A stretch of DNA of 64,000 bases from Geitlerinema sp. PCC 9228. GTDB lineage: Bacteria > Cyanobacteriota > Cyanobacteriia > Cyanobacteriales > PCC-9228. A program made the translations under genes and the position numbers. The notes under the pieces are model-generated. The model ran no database searches and was not told where the DNA came from. It saw only the letters and a program-made list of their open reading frames with translations. Location of the stretch: assembly GCF_001870905.1 (NCBI RefSeq), contig NZ_LNDC01000135.1, positions 1-64,000 of the forward strand. Direction: 5' to 3'. This document shows positions 48,494-57,437 of the stretch, one piece after another; position 1 is the stretch's first letter, and each line of letters begins with the position of its first letter.

Positions 48494-50725
48494 TTAGGGA
48501 CTATCAATAGTAATCAAATGGTCTTCCGGCAGATGGGAACGAAAATGACCAGCGTTGGAAAAGACCAAAAGTAGCTCTAAAGACCAACCCGGTTCCGTAG
48601 GTAGGTCATCCCAGGGAATGGCAATTTCCAAACAGCGGTCGAGTCCCACTTGCGCGCGGGTTCTGTGCGCGTACCAGCAATTGTATTCCCCCGCTTCATA
48701 AAACCAAATGGATTGAGTGAGCAGATCGATGCCTAGATGGTGGTGAAATAAATAATTTAACGGTTCCCGATCGGGGAGTTCTTCTAAAGGTAAGGTACTG
48801 TTGTGCATTGTACGGTGCGGGTAGTACCAAAATAAATTGAATTCCGCAGGAAAATCCTTGCCTGGTTTTTTCCCAGTTTGAAAATCCAAACGCAGGTAGA
48901 AATTTAAGTGATCGCGTCCGTACCAAATGCGCTGTACCGGACTGCTGCGGTGCATAGTACCGCGCGCCGCACCCACTTCAATGCGACCGGCATGGTTCCA
49001 ATCTTGTTCGTCTCCAGCACCATCGATGGTGGGATGAATGAAAGTTTGCGGACGTTGTTCGCCTTTGCGTTCGTGTTCTTCCAAGGGAGATTGTAAAGCG
49101 TCGGGAACCGGTTCTCCCAAAGCTTCGTAAATGTCAGCTAGGTGTTCGCGGAATAACTGGTCAAAGATGGCATCTTGGTTGGAACTGTGACCTTCGCCAA
49201 ACCACCAGAACCAGTCGGATCCTTCGGCAGCATATAAAGCTTCCCAGACGGCGGGGTTGGTTTCTTCGGTGGCTTCGGGATGGTTTTCTAGGGTTTTCCG
49301 CGCATCGTAGAGCAAATCCCAGGCGCGGTTTTTGATGGGATCGCCAATCCACGTGGCAAAGTTGCCGTCTACCCAGGAACCGCTGTGGAGTTGGTGGCTA
49401 GGAAGGGAGTCCTGTGGGGGAAATTTATCCAAAAATTCGGAAACGGTGACCAACTGCAGTTGTTGGGTATCGCTGCACAGTTGGTATAAATGCTCTAGGA
49501 AGGGTTTGCCGTCTTCTTGGTAAAATTCCCAGCAGTTTTCCCCGTCGAGGGCAATGGTAACCAGCCAGGGTTGGTCTAAGGTGGTGCTGTTGCTGCTTTG
49601 TTGCTGGCGTAGCTGGCGCGCGATCGCTTCTAGATACCCTACCAAATCGGAAGCAGCTTTTTTGGGGTCTATGGAACTGTAGGTGAACCCAATTAAATCC
49701 GACAAGCGATGGTCGCGAAAGACAATGCTGAGATCGCCGTGGGGGGTTTGCAGGCGATAGGGACGGTATAAAAGTTCTGCTTCTTGTAAATTCCCCGCCG
49801 CATCGCGATTGAAAAAGCGGCTTAAGGTCCATCCCAAAACCGCTTCGTCGGAACACAGCCACTGAAATCCAGCTTGTGCCACATCGTCCAAAATGTCCGG
49901 ACTCACCGACTGTTCCGAGGGCCATAAGCCTTTGGGATCGACCCCAAATCGCTGGCGATACATGTCAATAGCGCGCTGCAAGTGTCGGGGAATGTCGCTG
50001 GGGTATTGAAACCGCTTGTTCGGTAGCGGGACTTCTGGCATGGCTACTTTGGCAGCGTCGGTATCTGCCAGCAGCGGTAAGATGGGGTGAGTGTAGGGAG
50101 ATGTGGTGACTTCTAACTGTCCGTTATCTTGCAGTTCTTTATGTTTGGCAACGATACGCGCCAGAATTTGCCGTTGTTGCTGCCAAATTTCTTGGCGATC
50201 GTAAAATGTAAAGTTCCGTCCTTTTTGAAAAAACTTGGCAATTGCCGGTTGGTCCCAGAAAATGGGATCGATCCAGGCTAAATTGTGCCAAGCCATCAAA
50301 TCCCCATAATCGCGCAGCGACCAGTTTTCCCAACACCAGTGAATCCCTTTTTCTTGTTTTTGTTCGTACAGTTCGGCGTAGCGGGGATGGGGATCCACCA
50401 TGGTGCGGTGGTTGGCATCAAAAAAATGTTCTAGAACAAACTTTTTTTGTCCTTGGGTGAGCTTTTCTACAGGAGTGAGGGTTGCTTCTAAATAGGGGTC
50501 TCTGGCGCGGTCGTTGATATAATCTTCCAGTTGCAAAATTAGAGAGGGAACCAAGTTGACGGTTTGGCGCAACTGGGGATATTTTTCTAGCAGTAAGATT
50601 AAGTCTAAATAGTCTTTGGTACCGTGCAGGCGTACCCAAGGCAGCCGATATTCGCCGCTGCGATAACTTTTGTATAGAGGCTGGTGCTGGTGCCAAATAA
50701 AAGCAACGTATAGTGGATGACTCAT
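48494..50725 (-). CDS. Glycoside hydrolase family 57 protein
   Basis: 743 residues. The GH57 N-terminal barrel starts with FIWHQHQPLY (conserved region 1, metal/substrate His). The catalytic nucleophile region WPSEQSVS is near residue 272 and the acid/base region FRDHRLSDLIGF near 350. Substrates of GH57 enzymes are alpha-glucans (glycogen, amylose), so a role in glycogen branching or breakdown is likely; I cannot tell amylase from branching enzyme. A C-terminal beta-rich domain follows (about 560-743). Confidence 0.9.
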   Translation of the reverse strand: MSHPLYVAFIWHQHQPLYKSYRSGEYRLPWVRLHGTKDYLDLILLLEKYPQLRQTVNLVPSLILQLEDYINDRARDPYLEATLTPVEKLTQGQKKFVLEHFFDANHRTMVDPHPRYAELYEQKQEKGIHWCWENWSLRDYGDLMAWHNLAWIDPIFWDQPAIAKFFQKGRNFTFYDRQEIWQQQRQILARIVAKHKELQDNGQLEVTTSPYTHPILPLLADTDAAKVAMPEVPLPNKRFQYPSDIPRHLQRAIDMYRQRFGVDPKGLWPSEQSVSPDILDDVAQAGFQWLCSDEAVLGWTLSRFFNRDAAGNLQEAELLYRPYRLQTPHGDLSIVFRDHRLSDLIGFTYSSIDPKKAASDLVGYLEAIARQLRQQQSSNSTTLDQPWLVTIALDGENCWEFYQEDGKPFLEHLYQLCSDTQQLQLVTVSEFLDKFPPQDSLPSHQLHSGSWVDGNFATWIGDPIKNRAWDLLYDARKTLENHPEATEETNPAVWEALYAAEGSDWFWWFGEGHSSNQDAIFDQLFREHLADIYEALGEPVPDALQSPLEEHERKGEQRPQTFIHPTIDGAGDEQDWNHAGRIEVGAARGTMHRSSPVQRIWYGRDHLNFYLRLDFQTGKKPGKDFPAEFNLFWYYPHRTMHNSTLPLEELPDREPLNYLFHHHLGIDLLTQSIWFYEAGEYNCWYAHRTRAQVGLDRCLEIAIPWDDLPTEPGWSLELLLVFSNAGHFRSHLPEDHLITIDSP

Positions 50726-50846
50726 AATTCTCTAAGCGATCGCCCCAGGGGAGAAACTGCTGGCACTGGCATTAGCCCAAGCAAGAGAAAAGATACTGGC
50801 TATTGGGGTACCTTTTCTCCTACTTTTGGCGCTATAGCGCTTGGCC

Positions 50847-51089
50847 TTACATGATGGCTTCTACTTCCGCAATTTCGGGGATTTCTTGGCGCAGTTTGCG
50901 CTCGATCCCCATTTTCAGGGTCATGGTGGAGCTGGGGCAAGAACCGCAGGCTCCTTGCAGGCGTAGTTTGACGATGGGACCGTCAATTTCTACCAATTCT
51001 ACGTTGCCGCCATCTGCCATCAAGTAGGGACGCAGTTGGTCGAGAACCTGTTCGACGTTTTCTGGGGTTAAAGCGAGTGCTTGGGTCAT
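50847..51089 (-). CDS. NifU-like iron-sulfur scaffold (Nfu)
   Basis: 80 residues from the ATG at 51089 ([21 protein letters not shown]); the frame is open 15 codons upstream. It is the NifU C-terminal domain alone, with the cluster-binding CXXC in [18 protein letters not shown]. In cyanobacteria such a small Nfu is the main scaffold that delivers clusters to photosystem I and other proteins. A stand-alone gene with GGAGG at 51096-51100 before the start. Confidence 0.95.
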   Translation of the reverse strand: MTQALALTPENVEQVLDQLRPYLMADGGNVELVEIDGPIVKLRLQGACGSCPSSTMTLKMGIERKLRQEIPEIAEVEAIM

Positions 51090-51229
51090 TGGAACCTCCT
51101 TTCGGTTTTTTTGGTTTGCTCGAACCGTTCCCAAGGTTGAAGCAACTAAAAAAATAAGTGAATTCTGTTTGTCATTCTACATATTTTGAGCGCTGGTGGG
51201 GACGGTTGCGAGTAGGGGGAAGCGAACAA

Positions 51230-51469
51230 TCAATCGTTCCATTCGCCTCTGGGGGGAACTGGAGGATTGCGTCGCAGGGTTCTGGTTAAATCGTCGTCGC
51301 GGCTGCTTTTTCCCCGCAGCCACTGGCGAATGGCAGCTTCAAAAACTTTGCTGGGTTCGTTGGTGAGGTGTTTGACTTGCTCTAGGAGCTCTGCATCCAG
51401 TTCGATGCAAACTTCTACCTTGTCACGCGGTCTTTTTTCGGGTTGGGAAGAATCATTCATAAGCGTCAA
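51230..51469 (-). CDS. Ribbon-helix-helix-like small protein
   Basis: 79 residues (an inner ATG at 51460 is an alternative start). The middle, KVEVCIELDAELLEQVKHL followed by AAIRQWLRGK, has the strand-helix-helix pattern of CcdA/ParD-type ribbon-helix-helix proteins, which bind DNA as dimers. The C-terminal tail (NPPVPPRGEWND) is disordered and could be a toxin-binding tail, but no toxin gene is next to it. Assignment is by pattern only. Confidence 0.6.
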   Translation of the reverse strand: MTLMNDSSQPEKRPRDKVEVCIELDAELLEQVKHLTNEPSKVFEAAIRQWLRGKSSRDDDLTRTLRRNPPVPPRGEWND

Positions 51470-51533
51470 TAGAGTTACTATAAAAGAATTTATAATTTCT
51501 CGATTCTATTGGTATTTTACGAGAAAAGATGGG

Positions 51534-51605
51534 AGATTGAAAGCCTTGCCTCTTTCCCAGCCGGGAGGAAAAGCTCCCCGTGTGGCTTTAGTCGCCGTTA
51601 CCATC
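51534..51605 (+). mobile_element. Putative left end of an IS200/IS605-type element
   Basis: Two hairpin-like parts joined by GGGAGGAAAAG lie about 60 bases before the tnpB pseudogene. The block 51541-51573 aligns without gaps to 62780-62812, with about 25 of 33 bases equal and a run of 13 identical bases (GCCGGGAGGAAAA, 51560-51572 and 62798-62810). Sub-terminal hairpins are typical of the ends of this transposon family. Confidence 0.55.
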
Positions 51606-51666
51606 AAGTCCAGGTACTAGAATCTAGAAAAGCAGGCGAAATTTCTTAAACCTATTTTTGTTCATT

Positions 51667-52294
51667 ATGTTGACTCTCAGCTACGAATTCTCCCCTCCAA
51701 CCGACATGCCGCCAGGCTCAAACGATGGAGTTGTGATGGGAAATCTGTCGGCAAGTTGGGAATGATGGGCTGAGAGAACGCCAAGATGGGGTCAAATCCC
51801 AAAAATCGCCTGTCAACGCCTGTCGTCTGGGAGGCGAGTACATCATTCCTGCCGATCTCCCTCGCCCTACCTCTGCCAGTCAGTGCAAGGCATTAACACC
51901 AAGCTAAGAAAGACCATCCCCAACTGAAAATCCCCCGATCGCAAGTCTGGTAGCAAATGCTTTGGCGTAGCTCAGCACAAGCGCTCAAATGTTTGGAGAC
52001 CGTATGGGTGGCTATGTATTGACGGGGATTTGGTTTTCCTCGTTTTAAGAAAAAAAAGGGCGGTTTCGCTCCTTTGTTTTTCCTAAAGTCAAGGAAACCT
52101 GTATCGAAGGGAATTAAATTGACTTTTCGAAAATTGGGAAACTACGGTTTTTTAAGTCTCGCTCTCTTCGGTGAGGGCTTTAGCGAGCAGGTACTATATC
52201 ATTTTATCCGATGCAAGTGGATGTCGAAGTTCCCCAATCACCTATGAGCGGTCATGCCATAGGGATTGGTTCTGCTGAAGTTGCGATCGCATGA
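51667..52294 (+). pseudogene. tnpB: Decayed, truncated tnpB (IS200/IS605 OrfB)
   Basis: Readable only across frameshifts and stops. The ATG at 51667 opens MLTLSYEF, the usual TnpB start. In another frame near 51755-51905 comes LRERQDGVKSQKSPVNAC, then EYIIPADLPRPTSASQCKAL. After a further shift at about 51905 comes AKKDHPQLK, then RGFGFPRFKKKGRFRSFVFP (about 52030-52090), with in-frame stops. It ends with VEVPQSPMSGHAIGIG, just where the first RuvC Asp (GID) should be. The catalytic half and the right end are missing. This guide-RNA-directed nuclease is therefore dead here. Confidence 0.88.
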
Positions 52295-52340
52295 CTTGAG
52301 GGGACAGAAATTGAATTTTAACCTCACAGAGCAACTGACA

Positions 52341-53798
52341 TCAACCCCGCCGCCAGGTAAAAAAGGTTTCCCGCAGGCGTTGGCGTAGGGGGTGGCGCTG
52401 GCGCTTTTGTTCTTGCCAGCTGTCGTACAGTCGTTGGAACAGTTCGCTGTAGCTGGGCATCATGGGAACGATGGTGGCGATCGCTTCGATGCTTTTTTTT
52501 TGGCGGATGAGAGCAGCCAGGGGTACGATGAGTTCTCGGGCGTGGGGAAGTAACAAATGAGCCCCAAGCAATTTTCCATTGCTCTTTTGCAAAACGAGTT
52601 TGGCCAATCCCACTGGCATCCCATCCACTTGCATGGCTCGCAGGTCGGTCAGCGAGTGGCGCAGCACCACAATGCGATCGCCGTAGCGTCTTTGGGCTTG
52701 AGCTTCGGTCAATCCCACCCGTGCCATTTCCGGTTGCGTACCAATTCCCCAAGGAATGCCTTGGTAGTTGGGAGAAAACCAAGGGGCAAACAGGGCATTT
52801 TTGACAGCAATTTCCGCTTCGTAGCAGCCGATGTGGGGGAAAGGGTACCCCCCCAAAAGACTCCCGCAAGCATAAATCTGCGGGTTGGTGGTTTGTAGTT
52901 TGGCATTGACCTGCAGCCGCTTTTTCCCAGTACGGGTTAAATGCCATTTGACGCCCACCGTTTCTAAATTCCAGCCTTCCAAATCCGGTTGATAGCCAGT
53001 GGCAAAGACAATTTCATCGCTTTCAATGGCACGATTGCCGGCAAGAACCCATTTTTTCTGTTGAATTTCTTGAACTTGGGTTACAGTAGCTTGGGTCATT
53101 ACGCGCACGCCACTGGCTTCCAAGCTAGCTTGCAGCAGGTATGCAATTTCTGGGTCTTCTTTCGGCAAAATGTGAGAGCTTCCCACCAATAAAGTCACGT
53201 TGCTACCAAATTGCTGCCAAATTTGGGCGAGGTGAACGCTGGCTGGGGAAGCCCCCACAATGGCCATTTGCGATGGCAAATTTTCGCGTTTGGCGAGTTC
53301 GCCAATGGTTTCGCTGTCTAAATAGCTGGTGGTTACCAAACCGGCAATTTGTGGAATGTGGGGTTGGACCCCCGTCGCTAGCAGGTAGGCTCGCGATCGC
53401 AGGGAACGCCGTTCGATGGCAAAGGCGAGTTTGGGGAATTTGACAAACCGACCGGTTTCGCAGACGAGGTCAATACCCAGGCTTTCTAAAACAGATGGCG
53501 ATTGAGCGGCCATCAAATGGCGAACTACCTCAGCGCCCCATATACGAGCGCGTTTGACCGGGTGATTTTCTCCTCCCCGAATTTGGGTAGCCGCAAAAAC
53601 ATCATCCCGCAGGCTTCCTCTGGTGGATACGGTACGTTCCCAAATATCTCTTAGTTCCAAACCGCTACTTTCCCATGCTTGGGTCGCCGATGGCGGCCAA
53701 ACCAGGGCTACGCGGGCACCCCACTGACGAGCAGCGATCGCTGCCCGCACGCCGGCGGGGCGATTTCCGATTACAACCAGATCGTACTCTGCCGCCAT
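52341..53798 (-). CDS. Pyridine nucleotide-disulfide-type flavoprotein without redox cysteines
   Basis: 485 residues from the ATG at 53798. FAD motif YDLVVIGNRPAGVRAA at the start, LLATGVQPHIP near 140-150, the NAD(P) motif MAIVGASPASVHLAQIWQQFG near 190-210, FATGYQP and YACGSLLGGYPFPHIG, then the C-terminal dimerisation domain. The GGTC-x4-C active-site pair of glutathione/mercuric reductases is absent, and the C-terminal HPT-x-E motif reads MPSYSE. So it is a flavoprotein of this fold that cannot perform dithiol chemistry; its electron acceptor is unknown. Confidence 0.85.
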   Translation of the reverse strand: MAAEYDLVVIGNRPAGVRAAIAARQWGARVALVWPPSATQAWESSGLELRDIWERTVSTRGSLRDDVFAATQIRGGENHPVKRARIWGAEVVRHLMAAQSPSVLESLGIDLVCETGRFVKFPKLAFAIERRSLRSRAYLLATGVQPHIPQIAGLVTTSYLDSETIGELAKRENLPSQMAIVGASPASVHLAQIWQQFGSNVTLLVGSSHILPKEDPEIAYLLQASLEASGVRVMTQATVTQVQEIQQKKWVLAGNRAIESDEIVFATGYQPDLEGWNLETVGVKWHLTRTGKKRLQVNAKLQTTNPQIYACGSLLGGYPFPHIGCYEAEIAVKNALFAPWFSPNYQGIPWGIGTQPEMARVGLTEAQAQRRYGDRIVVLRHSLTDLRAMQVDGMPVGLAKLVLQKSNGKLLGAHLLLPHARELIVPLAALIRQKKSIEAIATIVPMMPSYSELFQRLYDSWQEQKRQRHPLRQRLRETFFTWRRG

Positions 53799-54066
53799 AA
53801 ACCAAATGCGCAATTGAGGAGAATGAAAACCTAGCCGGGCAAGGCAAAACTGAGGTAGTCAAGCTATCAGGAAAATGCGATCGCTGCACTGGGAATTCCC
53901 CGGGGCAGCCAACCAGATGGTTGGGTAGATATTTGGAAGTCCAAGACGGGATGGTTCAACCAGCGAGGAAAACCACAGCCAGCGATCGCACGGAGCGGGT
54001 ACTCGTTGTATTGGGCAATAACCACAACAACGTAGGTACCTGAAAGCCTGCTGTCAGCGCCAAGCT

Positions 54067-54375
54067 TCAGTTGTTGTCGCTGTCAGGAGCTACTTTGTCT
54101 TTAAACAGCTTGCCAGCGGAAAAGGCCGGTACTTTGGTAGCGGGAATTTCCATTCTGTCACCAGTTTTGGGGTTGCGACCTTCACGAGCTTTGCGTTCTC
54201 TGGACTCAAAAGAACCAAATCCTACCAAAGTGACTTTATCGCCGGCAGACACAGCTTCCATAATGGTTTCAAAAACAGCACTAACGACGGCGTCTGCCTG
54301 TTTTTTCGTTACGCTACTGCCTAAGCTTTCGGTGGCTTTTTCGGCCACGCGATCGACCAATTCTCCTTTATTCAT
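54067..54375 (-). CDS. hup: HU DNA-binding protein
   Basis: Nucleoid protein that bends DNA as a dimer. 102 residues starting [15 protein letters not shown]; the DNA-binding arm sequence [22 protein letters not shown] is near residues 50-71 and [15 protein letters not shown] near the end. The last nine residues (APDSDNN) are an acidic tail. A single gene, oriented against nothing nearby; AAGGAG-type bases precede the start. Confidence 0.96.
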   Translation of the reverse strand: MNKGELVDRVAEKATESLGSSVTKKQADAVVSAVFETIMEAVSAGDKVTLVGFGSFESRERKAREGRNPKTGDRMEIPATKVPAFSAGKLFKDKVAPDSDNN

Positions 54376-54772
54376 AGGAACACTCCTTACATCAATTTAC
54401 ACTTGCTAGCTCCGAGAATGGCAGGGGGTTCGGTGAGAAGCGCCTGAAATGACTGCATCCTCAAAGTTTCACTGCATTATTCTAAAGGGTGCAAGCCCGC
54501 TGTGGATCGGTGAAACCTTTAATTTATGTGGATTTCGGGAATTTTTTTTCCAAATTTCATCCCGGTTTGGCGAACAAAATTGGACGGTCAAGCGCCAAAA
54601 TCCCCTGATAAAGAGAGTTTCAGCTACAAATACTGCCAAAGCCGGCTTTCACGGCATATTAAGTAATGTAAATTCCTTCTGGAATAAAAATAGAGCCCAT
54701 CAAGCGATCGCGAAAGAAAAAGACGTCCTGTAAAGAACGTCCTGGCAAAATTGGCTGGTTTGACAAAAGCAA
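54376..54772. other. Non-coding stretch between hup and pilQ
   Basis: About 400 bases that hold the hup promoter on one side and the end of the pilQ transcript on the other. A GCGATCGC lies near 54705. I see no gene; an open frame at 54449-54733 has no recognisable features. Confidence 0.5.
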
Positions 54773-57268
54773 CTAACGTTGCCCGGGTACTTGAAATCCT
54801 CGTTGTTGCAACATTTGTCTGGCTTCTTGCCCTGGAGTATAACCGTACCCGTAGGTCGATTGCTCGCTATCGTTGAGAATCCGTGGTGTCACCAGCACAA
54901 TTACCTCGCTACGTTCGTTTTCGCGGTCGGTACTTCTAAACAACGAGCCAACGATCGGCAAATCCCCCAAAATTGGCCATTTGGTAACATCCACACGATC
55001 GGTGTCCTGAATGATGCCGGTTAGAATTAAGGTTTGTCCGTCTCGAATCCGGATCTGACCGGAACTAACGCTCCTTGTATTCACGGTTGTGGCAAAAGCA
55101 TCATTATCTCCTAGATTAATACGTTGTCCAGGAGAACTGACCGTGGGACTAATTGTAAGCGTAACAAAACCATTGTCATCAATTCGTTGCACATCAACAG
55201 CGAGCGTCAACCCAACCTCTTCAAAATTGACTTCACGCTCGGTCCGGCTAACCCCTTCTGTATCGACGAAATTAATATTTACATTTTTGACAATATCTTC
55301 TGTCAGCTGAACATTTGCTTGTTGTCCTTCTTGAACTACCAAAGTTGGATCCGTCAAAATTTTAGCGTTACCGCTAACTACTTGTGCTCGCAAACGTGCC
55401 AAAAACTTGGTGGGGAACTGGAAGAGGCTGGGTAAAGCCGTGGTAATTTCACCGACATCTCCCAAACTGATATCGGCATTACCATCTTCATCAAACGTAA
55501 TTTCCGTATCTTCAGGTAGCTCAATATCTGAAATGCCTGGTTGAAACGGATCTTCCGTTACTGGTGCTGTGGGTTCAAAGAACGTACCCGAACCGCCTTC
55601 CCTACGAATAATCTCGCCGTCGGGCAGCTGGATAATCTGGTCTGGTGCCGTGTTGGGAACCCGAATTTGACTGTTGGGGTCTACAAACGGTTCGCCAGTG
55701 ACGGGATTGTCAACTACCGGCGGACTGATTGTGCGTTGGGCTTGGGTGGCGTTGGGCGGTCCGGTTTCGCCGAAGTTGACAATCGCCGTACCGCTGTCGC
55801 TGACAAAGAAACTGTCGTTAATACCAAAAGAAAAACTCGTGTTCACCTCTTCTTGGTTATTTAGATTTATATCAATGATTTTTACATTGACAGCTACTTG
55901 TCTTCTCCTAGCGTCAAGTTGACTTAGAAAAGAACTTGCTAGTTGAATTTTGCGTGGTTCCCCAATTAAAGTAATGGCGTTTAGCCGTTCATCGGTGATA
56001 ATCGAAAGTCCGCGTAGCAAAAGAGGCCCCCTACTCTCCTCACTAGGCGCTGACAAAGGATCGATCCGGACAGTAGTTTCTTCCGTTCTGTTGGTAATTG
56101 TCGATTGCTGCTCTCCTTCACCGACTTGCTGGGTTTGTACTTGCGTTTGTGTGGTTTCCACAACCCGTTGTGATTCAGCACCTTGAGCGCTTAAAAAAGC
56201 TGCAGCCTGGGCAGCGCGCACTTGATTGAGACGAAATGTACGGATGATAACATTTTTAGCGGAATTGGGCAGTTGTTCTCCTACGAAAATAGTGTTGTCC
56301 ACGCGGTTGGCCTGTAAATTAGCCAGGCGCAAAACATGGTTGAACACCGCTTGTACCCGTTCGTTTTGAATATCCAAGCTAATGGTAGTTTGAGGCGCGC
56401 CACCATTGCCTTCCCCATCTCCTTGGTTGTCGCCAGTAAAAATTAAGTTGAGGTTGGCAGCCCGGGCAAGCAGGGAAAGCACTTCCCGTACGGGGGCATC
56501 TCGCAAAACCAAGCGTGGTACCACTTCTTGGGTGTTCAGTTCGATGGTGTCGGAACCGGGGCTTAAATTAGAAACAGCAATATCGCCCACGGGTGGGGCG
56601 ACAGCTCGGGGTTGAAAGGGTGGGGTGGGTCTGGCTTGTCTACCATTGGGGGCAGGCTGACCGTCAATGGTAATTTCTGGATTGGGCACCAGCACATCTG
56701 GCGATTGGGAAGGAGAAGGCTGTTGTGCTTGTTGTTGGGATGGTTGTTGTTGGGATGGTTGTTGTTGGGAATTCATCCCTGGCGGCATTTGGATTCTAGA
56801 AGGTTGCTGTTGCTGCTGGTTCTGGCGGGCAGCGCTAGGAGGCGTGGTGGCAACGGCGGGATTGGGATTGAGACCTAGGATAATTCCTTGGCGGTTGTTT
56901 TGTAAGATTTGGGCACTAGGGGCTGTGTTTGCCCCCGTTACCACCATCCGTACGCTATTGCCATCGAGGGGGGTAAGCACCACCGAAGCAATCCCAGAGG
57001 TGGGGTTGCTGCGGCGAAAGGTATCTCCCTGGGGCAGGTTGAGCTGCGTATCGATGAGGTCGGCTACCAAGCGATTGCCGCTGCGGGTGGTAAAAATTTG
57101 CGGGCGATCGCCGCCTTGGGTTTGTAGAATAATTTCTACGCTGCCATTGCTTTCACGCAACTGTACGGAAGTAATTTGAGCCGGTTCCGCCCAGGCTGGT
57201 TGGGCGGCTACCACGACCACGGCTGTACTGGCGAAGAACTCGCGAAAACCAAAATGCACGTTCACCAC
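54773..57268 (-). CDS. pilQ: Type IV pilus secretin PilQ
   Basis: Outer-membrane ring through which type IV pili emerge. 831 residues from a GTG at 57268 with GGAG before it. Signal peptide to about residue 28 (VVVVAAQPAWA), AMIN domain (about 30-130), a Gln/Pro-rich low-complexity linker (about 145-220), STN/secretin N domains (LVLRDAPVREVLSLLARAANLNLIF), and the secretin core with VQEGQQANVQL and LTLTISPTVSSPG-type segments, ending GYTPGQEARQMLQQRG. It is the last gene of pilM-N-O-Q; no pilP is present, as usual in cyanobacteria. Confidence 0.94.
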   Translation of the reverse strand: MVNVHFGFREFFASTAVVVVAAQPAWAEPAQITSVQLRESNGSVEIILQTQGGDRPQIFTTRSGNRLVADLIDTQLNLPQGDTFRRSNPTSGIASVVLTPLDGNSVRMVVTGANTAPSAQILQNNRQGIILGLNPNPAVATTPPSAARQNQQQQQPSRIQMPPGMNSQQQPSQQQPSQQQAQQPSPSQSPDVLVPNPEITIDGQPAPNGRQARPTPPFQPRAVAPPVGDIAVSNLSPGSDTIELNTQEVVPRLVLRDAPVREVLSLLARAANLNLIFTGDNQGDGEGNGGAPQTTISLDIQNERVQAVFNHVLRLANLQANRVDNTIFVGEQLPNSAKNVIIRTFRLNQVRAAQAAAFLSAQGAESQRVVETTQTQVQTQQVGEGEQQSTITNRTEETTVRIDPLSAPSEESRGPLLLRGLSIITDERLNAITLIGEPRKIQLASSFLSQLDARRRQVAVNVKIIDINLNNQEEVNTSFSFGINDSFFVSDSGTAIVNFGETGPPNATQAQRTISPPVVDNPVTGEPFVDPNSQIRVPNTAPDQIIQLPDGEIIRREGGSGTFFEPTAPVTEDPFQPGISDIELPEDTEITFDEDGNADISLGDVGEITTALPSLFQFPTKFLARLRAQVVSGNAKILTDPTLVVQEGQQANVQLTEDIVKNVNINFVDTEGVSRTEREVNFEEVGLTLAVDVQRIDDNGFVTLTISPTVSSPGQRINLGDNDAFATTVNTRSVSSGQIRIRDGQTLILTGIIQDTDRVDVTKWPILGDLPIVGSLFRSTDRENERSEVIVLVTPRILNDSEQSTYGYGYTPGQEARQMLQQRGFQVPGQR

Positions 57269-57437
57269 CGTTCACTCCTTCACGAACAACAAAACTTTAC
57301 TATGTCCTTGTAGCCATCCTAATGTATGTGCCAAACAACCAGGAAAAAAGAAATAGAAAAAATATTTAAACCATTGCGATCGCGATCGCGGATAGCTCCT
57401 ACTATACAAAAATGAACGACCCCATCGGCAGCTCCAT

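Noticed and set aside
51960-51985. GCGTAGCTCAGCAC, looking like a tRNA D-arm
   Set aside because: No acceptor stem, anticodon arm or T-arm follows; the bases are part of the decayed tnpB.
54449-54733. 94-residue open frame between hup and pilQ
   Set aside because: No similarity features, and it covers the region where the hup promoter must lie.
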